Shown in pieces: positions 37,201 to 47,100 of a stretch of 64,000 bases of DNA. The notes beneath the pieces were generated by a model. It had not been told where the DNA came from. It worked only from the letters and a program-made list of their open reading frames with translations, and did no database searches. The position numbers and the translations under genes were made by a program. The stretch lies in contig NC_088787.1 of the NCBI RefSeq assembly GCF_949628265.1, forward strand, positions 27,704,501 through 27,768,500, read 5' to 3'. The stretch is from Cloeon dipterum (taxonomy: Eukaryota; Arthropoda; Insecta; Ephemeroptera; Baetidae). The stretch's first letter is position 1. Every line of letters begins with the position of its first letter.

Positions 37201-38184
37201 ACGACCAGAGGGGTCGACTGCAACCCTACCGAGGGCGAGATGTGCATCTGAATTATTTACCCGCGCGCTGTGTAGCCGGCCGGCCGGCGCCGTTTTCCAA
37301 GGTGCGCTTTATGGGCAGCGATAAAACGGCGTTTAGGCCCGTTTCGGATTCGCATCTAATTTAACTGTGCGGTCGCTATTTGTGTGCTAGAGAAGGGTTG
37401 ACAGCCGATGCGACAACTTTTCTTGTTTCCTGCGCTCGATTGGAAAGTGCCGAATGGGAAATTATTTGTTCCCCCATCACTACATTTTGCTTTCAGAAAG
37501 TTATGCAGGAGACATTGCTAGGAGACTCAATTTCAAATGAAATTTCCGTTTTAACACACGAACAAAATCTTTTCAAAATCAAAAGGTTAGATAAAATAGC
37601 GTTAGACGATTGTATGTGTTTTATTAATTGTACTATGTACACAAAAATAAAATTTTTAAAACTTTAATTAATTAATTAGATTTGTTAACCATGCTTGACC
37701 CACTCTTTATAATTTTTTTTTGCAAAATTCATGATTAGCACAACATTTAACCGGCTCATTTCTCTCATTTTCTACAATTAAGATGGTCTTCATATTTTTA
37801 GCACAGCATATCTTTGTGTTCGCGAGTCTCAAAAGGAAAAGCGCTCAACCTTGCACCAAAATTTAAGCAAATACCTAATACCATTTAAAGCGCGTATTTG
37901 ACAGGATTTACAAGCGATTTAGACGGTTTAAGGAGCTTATGGGTCAATTTAGACTATTTTCGGTATGTCTCAAAAGTCTTTATGGGCTCGCTATTTGGTG
38001 CCAAAAATTTAACCAAACGATGCACTGAAAAATAGTTTTTGCTAAAATTATTTTTCTCTTATCCAAAAAAAGTTATGATGTGAGATATTAATTGTGAATT
38101 GATCTGTGTTCGCAGGAGCAGCCCTGGCGTGACTCAGGAAGGGGCTGCAGACACCGGTCTCGTGGCCGACCCCTCGAGGAGGGA

Positions 38185-41100
38185 ATGTCCTCTGGTGGCG
38201 TCCCATCGGCTGCTGCTACGGTGCGTCTCTCATCTCCATTGCAAATACGCGCCCCGGGCCCGACGTCATCGGGCGCAATAAAAAAAGCTGACGTCCGTCG
38301 GGCCGATTGTTGCGACAATGTGAAACACGGTGTGTGCGTTCGTTCGCAGAGCTCCTCGCAATGTTGCGGCCAGCACGGGTCACGTGGTCATTCCGCACGG
38401 CGAGCCCCGCCCCTGGCGATCCACGAGCAGGAGGTAGGGGTCGCGGACACCCTCCAACTCGAGCCCCTCACCGAGGAGGCCTTCGTCGCCAACCTGCAGC
38501 AGAGATTCAAGAGAGACCTGATTTACGTGAGTGCAATTTTTTTTTCTTTGACTGCGATAAAGCCGGACTAACAAAATTACACCTTTACTCCAGCGTTATT
38601 TTTTTAGGAAATGGAAAGGAAATAAACTCGAAAGGGAATTTTCAGGGTGGATGAAGTTTTTATTTGTCCTTGGTCGTAATTTTTCCTCTAAAAATGAAGA
38701 GCCTTTTAATATAATTTAATTCAATAGGTTAAATTATTTTAAATTTAACAAGAAAAATTAAAATTATACCACTACTTGCTATTAGGAATGAAACATATCT
38801 AAATATATCAAAGATGATATCCATCCCATTTTCTTTTGCCAAAATATACAAGTGATTTATGTTATCCATAACTGTCTTGCAACAGATTGCAACTTTGCTT
38901 TTTTCGCTGTGTCTGTCCACGAAAAACTGATATTTTTGGCCACAGACACTCGGGGCGGTCGGATTGAAGTATTGATTGCAATAAATCATCCGCAAATGCC
39001 ACAATAAAAATCCCCTTCTAGTGCGTGAGTGTGTGTATGTATGTTACGCTTTAGTCAATGGTATTATTTTGCACACAAAGCGAGTGTTCCCCTTTAATAA
39101 TCGGCCGCAAACACAGAAAAGGTCTCTTTGAATGTTTATATGTGTGTGTTAGTTTCTCATGCGCCCACAAAGCTCCCTTCGCCAAGCCATGCTGAGGGGA
39201 AATTGAACGAAGGATTATTTGCTTTTAATTTTGGCACTCAGTGATAATCTGCAAGATTATTTTGCGGTTGGGTGTCTGCCAATATTATTTGGTTGAATTT
39301 TGGTTAGTGTTGCAAAGCTCTGCTACATTTATGTCGTTGCAAAAATTGAAAAAAGTTCTGATTTTGGATGATAGTATTTAAAAGCACATTTATTTGCTCC
39401 TGAAACACCTCATAAATTTTGGATGTTATTTTTTAATGCATAAAAGTTTACAGTCAAAAGATTTCCATTTTATTGAGCACATGAGAGATTTTCTCGTCAT
39501 ACTTTGTGAGTAATTTGGGTGGAGTCTGTTTGAATATGTGGCGTGTTTGGTAATAGGGTCGTGGAGTGGTCAAGCAGGCTGCAAAGCAGGAAGTGCGCTT
39601 GCTATCCACTCGAGGGGATTGCAGCCCTTGTGCAAAACAAGTTAGGCAAAAGTTGAGCACGTGGGTCGAGCGGGTCACACACACTTCAGGAGGCGCCGAG
39701 GATGCCCGTTGGAACTCGGTTATTCGAGCGGGCGAAAACTTGCCTGAAAGCACACGTCCTTTGTTTGCAAAGGCTAGAAGGCTTTCTTTGAAGTGTGCAC
39801 ACACGGCGCCGATATGTTTGTTCTTTTTCAATCTGAAAATATGTGCTCAACTCGGGTTCGTTGCATATTTGAAAATAGAGCATGATAAAAAGGCAGGCTT
39901 GCTAATGCTTATTTTATGGCTGAAAGCGTTAGAGTTGCCGAGAAAGTAATTAAATAGGAAAGCCTTTCCTTAATCTATTTCCGGATATTGTGGCGAGAAT
40001 GGAGAACGCTCTTTGAATTGATCAAATTGCTCAACGGCCGTTTGCCGGGAAATAAGATTAAGGCACGTGGTTTGAAGAATGGTCCGTCGAGAGAAATGCC
40101 GTGAAAAAAACGCCGGCCGCCAGTGCCACGCGACTAGAATAAAAACGCTTGTTTTGCGGCTGTGCGCTGGCAGCTCAGCTTTCCCCAATACAAATATTGA
40201 CCCATTTAATGAGAGAGGTCTTTTGCCCCTCGCAGACGAGCGCTGGGGATGTTTTGGTGTCGGTCAACCCCTACAAGAAGCTCGCCCTCTACTCTCTGGA
40301 CGTGGTCGAAGCCTACAGGAACAGGCCCATCCTTTCGCACCTACCACCGCACATGTGAGATGATCATTGAATATAATTAAATTAATTATTCTTTAACTAT
40401 CACTTATTTATACGGCTTACTACTCCCTTAATAATAGAGATGAGAAATTGATATGTTAATTTCGGCTAATAAATTGACAAGACGGAAAATCTTTATAAAA
40501 AAATAAAAAAAAAACAAATAAATATTTTAGTTCTTATAATACATTTATAAATTAATATACATTTAATATAGTGGAAACAAAAAACGTAAAGAAATGATTT
40601 ATAGTTTTAAAAGTTTGCAAATATTTTAATATTATAATTTTAAAAAAGGTTATATTTTCTTTAAAATATTATAAATTTATGCTGTTAATAAGTTGTTTAT
40701 TTCTTAAACTTAGATTTGCTCTTGCGGACAAAGCGCACTGGAATCTGCGAGAACGCAACGAAGAACAATGCGTGGTCGTGTCCGGAGAAAGTGGCTCAGG
40801 GAAAACGGAGGCGGCGCGCATTGTTTTGCAGTACGTCACCGTGGCCGGCTCGGGGCCCTCGGGGGCTCAACAGGACCCTGCTCTCGCACCCATCAAACTA
40901 ATCAGGGACCGACTCTTGCAAGCAGGACCTCTTTTAGAAGGTGAAATTCAATCTAAAGTTTCTTCTTCAGCTGTGACTTACAATTTACGATTCTGAATTT
41001 ATGATTTTCTATAATTATGAGAGTAAAGAGTTAAATTTGGGAACAAAGATTATAAAGATGCATCAACGCTATCGTTTTTCTGGGTGTAGCTTAGTTTATT

Positions 41101-44100
41101 TTACTTGAAAATAGCGAATTTGGTGTGGTGATTAGCGCTGCAGCGGATTCCCGTCGCGCATTAAAACATCGTAAATTGCGCGTTGGCCAAACTTGACACT
41201 GGCTGGTGTCGACACACAATTTGGCCGCGCAACAAACACGAAATCCAGCTCAGTCACCCAATTTCGCGGCGCTTTTAACGCGGGAAAGCTTTTATGACGG
41301 TAGTAATTAAGCACAATTATGTCTCGTTTTGCAGCTTTTGGAAATGCAAAGACTCACAAAAACGACAACTCCTCCAGATTCGTGAGTAGAGCACGCTCTT
41401 TGTCTCGTGAGCGCGGACGCTGAAGAGTACTTTTTGTTCTCTGATTTCAGGGCAAATATTTGGATGTAGAGTTTGACTTTAAGGGAGACCCCGTGGGAGG
41501 CACATTCACGAGCTGTGAGTAAACACGCACGCATTTCTATACTTTCACAACTTACTAACCGTTTCCCGTTTTCCCCCTCACTGCAGATCTTTTGGAAAAG
41601 GTATGACGATTAAAAAAAAGCTACAACGTTTCTAAATTTGAATTTTTCAGTCTCGCGTCACAAGACAATTAGCGGGCGAAAGAAATTTCCACATTTTCTA
41701 CCAACTCCTCACCGGTGCAGATATTCAACTGCTCAGTGAGTGTGCCTAGACCTTGGTCTGTGTCGTTCACAACTTAATCTGCCCTCTTTTCTGTTGCAGA
41801 ATCTCTCAAACTCCATCGCAATATTGACAATTATGCATTTCTTAGACCTAGTAGACCACTTAGTATGGAAACAATAGACGACAAAAGAGATTTTCAAGTT
41901 ACAAAAGTGAGTGCAAGGCAGGATGCCGAAGTTTCTCTTTAAATTTTTTTGTATGCTTGCAGAAAGCCTTAGAAACACTAGGGTTCTCCGCCGAAGACGT
42001 GGTGCAAATTTTCAAGGTGGTAGCGTCGGTGCTCAAGCTAGGAAACATCGGATTTACTCCAACGAGCAATATTGACGGCACTGAAGGATGTACTGTTACA
42101 AATGACTATGGTTTGTTTATTTTTTTATAAAAATATAATAACAAACTGAGCACAACTCAGTGTTGGCTTTAACGGCTTGTAATTTCACACATTTCGTTCA
42201 GTATTTTGCAAAGTATTGTAATAAATAATACAGCTTAGAGACTTCACCAATTTTGATTATTTATGCATGTAAATAAGACGCAAAATTGATTATTTTTCAA
42301 TATCTTATAGTTGATATTTACATTTGAATTTTGTTTCGTTTTGCAATCAATCATCGGTCACTTTGCAGAACTGTTTGAAGTTTGCGGGCTGCTCGGCACG
42401 AACCCTATGGAGCTCACCTCAGCACTCACTCAACGCACAATCCTGGCGGGCCCGGTGCTCGACTCGCCCTCGACCAACCCAGCGCCGCCCCCGCCGCCCC
42501 CGTCATGCGGCTCCCTGCGGGGGGTCAAGTCGGGCGGCTGCTCGTCGTCGGCGGCAGGCACGCCGCCCTCGTTTGTGCCTTCGTCTTCCATGTCCTCCAC
42601 AGCCAGCAGAGGTGAGCCACAACTCAAATTAAAAAAACTGTTGTTCAAATGTTTATCGTACAAAAAGATCATACAACGCAGTTTCGATTTTTTCCTTTAA
42701 AGAAAATTAATTGTTAAAATATTTTTTGGCAGATGTTTACGAGGTGTGCGAAATGCTGCAACACTCGACCCTGGCGCGACTGACCCTGGCCGATGAGCGT
42801 GGCAGCACCTCGACTGCCGGAGAGCTAGTCGTGGCCGACCTGAGTGCTTCCGAGGCCACTGCCTCCAGGGACATCCTCTGCAGGGCGCTTTACTCACGGC
42901 TTTTCGCGTGGCTAGTCAAGCAAGTCAACGATGCAACAAGGGTAAATTTTCTGCTCCACGGAATTGTCCTGAAATTATTTTGTTTCTAGAACAAACTCAT
43001 TTTTTAACGGTCAGAAGGAATTAAATGCAGCTTCCTTGGTGTGTAGTGGACTGTTTAATTATCCGTACTTCTACAGAAATGTTCTGCTCTATTTCTATAA
43101 TTTTGGCCACTAGTTGCAGCTCTAATTCATGAGTTTCCTCGGAACGGAAGCTGCATTCAATTTCTTCTGAAGATTAAGATAACCTCGCGTTATTCTGTTT
43201 TCATTAGCGTTTATCAAAATTTAATGTGTTTATTTTAGGTTAAAATTTATAAAACTCGTATGCTGTTGTGTTTTTAATATTAGCTAACAGAATTTTATTA
43301 TATGAAAAATTAAATTATTTAAAATTATATTAAAATTGATAGTAATTATATATTTTTAATTTAATTTTGCTGTTAATAGAAAAATTACAAACGCACAGCA
43401 AATAATATATACACACAAATGTATTTTTTTACTCTTGTGACGTTTAACACAGCACCCTATTAAACCAATGAATAATGGAGCTTCACCCTAGAAATTTTAA
43501 ATAATGTCTAACATAAAATATAACGCTAAAAAATCAAGTGTCGGTAGAAGCAAGATTGACGCTGTAATTCGATGAAATAAAAATATATTACGTTGTGCTA
43601 TTTTTAAGGTGCGGAAATACGGGAAAAGAAAAGTGCTGGGCATATTGGACATCTACGGCTTTGAAGTGTTTGAGCAGAACGGGTTCGAGCAGTTCATCAT
43701 CAACTTCTGCAACGAGAAACTGCAGCAGGCGGTGGCCGACTGCACCCTCAGGCAGCGTCAGGAGGAAATGCTCAGGGAAGGCATCGAGTGGACGCCGGTT
43801 GACTTTTTTAACAACACGCCCGTCTGCGAACTGATAGAAAAAGTAATTTAGCGACATTTGCCAACAAACTTAGAAACCTTGACCGTTTGTGCCTGTAGAA
43901 CAACCATGGGATTTTGGCTGTGTTGGACGAGGAGAGCCAGCGGGGCGGCCCCGGCGGCGACGAGTCTTTCCTCGCCAGGTTATGCCACACGTGCGGCTCC
44001 AGCGCATACTTTGAGACGAGAAACTGCGCACCCCACTCGGCACCCTCAGACCTGCCTTGCAACACCAGTGTTCCGCCAAACTGCTTTAGGTATTTCTCAT

Positions 44101-47100
44101 TTAAATTTCAAAATGACGGGAGTTGACGGTGTAGTAAATATTGAAAGAAAATGCGAGCTAAAAATTTATCAATTAGTCTGCTGGCAGATTAACTTCGAAG
44201 AGACAAAAATTATATAATTAACAGCAGAATTACAGCCGATTTTACCAAAGTTGTATAAATAGTCAAATAAATAGCTTATTGCTAGATGCCAATGAAGGAA
44301 AAAGTACGTGAGGTTGTCATAGTTGTCAGAAGAATTAAATGCAAATTCCTCAGTGTGTATAGTGAGCTGGATTTAATTGTTTTGTCAAATAAATAGCCAC
44401 TAGATCATGCACACTAGATGGAAAACTAATATTTCAAGTACATACATCTAATTAAAGAATAATTAGAGAATAATTAGAGACATTTTACTTGAAGATATTT
44501 TTCTAATTAATGAACATTTGTATGTTTTAGACTACGCCACTACGCTGGAACCGTGACCTACGGCGTAACTGGTTTCGTGGACAAAAACAACGACACACTG
44601 CCACTCGATCTGTCTCTTGCCATGTTCCGCTGCGAACATCCTTTGCTCAAAAACCTCTTTCCAGAAGGTATTAAAAATTTCACAAAATAAATTTAACATT
44701 GACAGCACAACTACGAGTATATTTATAAAAACTCCATGGTTGCACGCAACCTGCGTAACTTTCGTTAAAATAATGTTGCATAATAAACACGTACATAATA
44801 TGTTAATTTTATAATCAACCAAGGATCTTATTAAATTTTTTAATACTCTGAAGAACTATCATATCAAAGTATGCCCTAAAATTTAAGATAAAAATTTAGC
44901 TGTGTTTTTAATTTTTTTTTTAAATTCGTAACTTATTTATTTGTTCACTTTAAAATTTGAACTTTGTTTCTGTTGAAGCGATAATCTAATTAATCTCAGT
45001 TTTTCAATTAATCAACTACTTCAAATTCAAAGTTTAATGTCTTTGAAGGAAATCCAAAGCGGACGACGCTGAAGCGAGCTGCGTCGGCGGGCACACAGTT
45101 CAAGATCTCAGTGGGCGCGCTGATGGGCAACCTGCAAAGCAAAACGCCGCACTTTGTCCGCTGCATCAAACCCAACGAACTGAAGCAGCCACGCATCTTC
45201 GAGAATGCGCTCGTCCAGCACCAAGTCAGATACTTGTGGTACGAAACCCACTATTTTTCCACAAATGATTTATTTTTTAAAAATTAAAACTTGATTTTAG
45301 AGAGACCTAGAGATTATTACCAATCCGTATTTATTTAGTTTGCGTGTGACAGTTAAATTTCTGGGCATTTGACTTTTGCAAAAAAATTGTTATGGTCGTT
45401 TTTCTTGAATTTTCAGTTTATTTGGCACTATCACACGTTTTCATAAAATAAAATAAAACATGGATCACAAATTGAACTGTTTGGCTGTTTCATTAACAAT
45501 TAAATAAGAAAATAAAAAGTCTAGAGAGTCAGTATTTTTTTTAAAAGCGATAATCTTATTGCTCTTAAAGGAAATGTGTCCGTTTGAAACTCAAGTTAAT
45601 TTTACCTTGCAGTTTGGTGCAGACAATCAAGGTGAGGAAGAGCAGTTTTGCACACAGCGAGAGCTACGAGAGCTTCCTGCACCGCTATAAAATGCTGTCG
45701 CCGCACACTTGGCCCAGTTGGCGCGGATCGGCCGTCGAGGGCGCCTCCTACCTGCTCAGGGACCTGCCCCTCTCTTCGCCGCACTTTGCTTTTGGCCGGA
45801 CCAGAATATTCGTGCGTGGCGAGAGAACAGTACGTACCGTCATCAATCATTCAAATCAAAATTCAACCTTTTTTTTTACAAAGCAATCAATTGTTTATTT
45901 GTAATCGTCAAACACAATTTGAAATCGCAATTTCGAAACTTCAATCTTCCTTGATTTCGGTGTTAAAATCTTTTTCCGCTGGCTTGCCATCAGCTTCGTC
46001 GTAGTAGAATGGAGGTGGGTAAGGGAAAGGTGGTGGAGGGTAAGGGAAAGGTGGTGGTGGGTAAGGGAAGTGTGGTGGCACCGGAACGGGTACCGGAGGG
46101 CCTGGTACTGGAACGGGCACAGGTACAGGCACAGCCACCGGGGGTCCAGGTACGGGAACCGGAACAGGTGGCGGCAGAAAGTAATCGGGGAAGAAGGTCT
46201 TTTCAGAGGATCTTGCATGACGAACCCTCTTTTTCAGGGGACCGGCCAGAGTAAGGGCCAACAAGCCGAGAATGACGGCCTGAAAAAAAATGAAATCATG
46301 TTTTTAATATCCAGTATAAAAAATGAAATTAATTTTTATCATTTGAACTTTATTTAAAGAAAAATATTTAAAAATTAAAAGGAATTAACGGTTGGTGCTT
46401 CTACAGCTGCACAAGGCAGCACAATTAATACTTAAAAAGAAAATCCAACACTTAAACTTACAACTCTGAATTGCCACCGCATTGCGAAATCTGTAGAATT
46501 CCACTCAAGTGTGGCGAAGTGAGTTGTCCTCAGTTTTTATATTCGGGGTCTTATCTGCATGTTGTACCTGGTGGAAAGGAGAGCTGCAAGTTTTTCCTCA
46601 ACTACGTTTTGGTTGTTATCATTTAAATAGGTCGTTATTTTGACCTGTCACCCTCACGTTATCAAAAGAGGAAAAAAGTCAGCATTCGCAAGCAGTTCTG
46701 AGGTGGCCAAACTATAGGATGGTTGAAACGCGGGAAGTTAATTATCAGTTTTCAAGATATGGGAACTAATAACGATATTCACAGGAAACCAAGGAAAGAA
46801 AATTAAATAATTAAAAAAGCACGATGTTCGTGTTTAATTTATTTTGCCTCGTGCTTAACTAATAATTATCAAAACAATTTTGATCATTTGTATTTCTTTT
46901 ACAAATACAATACAATAAAAGTAAATGACCCTGTGATGATGGTTTGAACGCAGGTGGCCGAGTTGGAAGAGTTCCGTCGACAGCGGCTAGAAGACCTGGC
47001 CGCGTTGGTGCAGAAAATGTGGCGCGGATACCGCTGTCGGCAGCGCTACATCCTTATGCGCCAGAGCCAAATTGTGATCGCGTCCGCGTGGAGGTCCTGG

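Larger units (their letters stand above)
17491..38115 (+). other. Long probable first intron of the myosin-I gene with GC-rich islands
   Basis: About 20.6 kb without any reading frame of recognisable protein character. AT-rich DNA alternates with GC-rich islands of roughly 300-600 bp, for example near 19900-20400, 22250-22560, 24050-24480, 25190-25640, 26110-26650, 27200-27690, 29900-30380, 31230-31860, 34040-34700, 35650-36180 and 37000-37350. The longer open frames in the islands (up to about 200 codons) overlap on both strands, have odd composition and lack splice structure, so they look like composition artefacts. Islands of this kind are candidate enhancers. The stretch also holds GA/CT tracts, two TIR elements and copies of repeat family A, listed separately. 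Confidence 0.5.
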
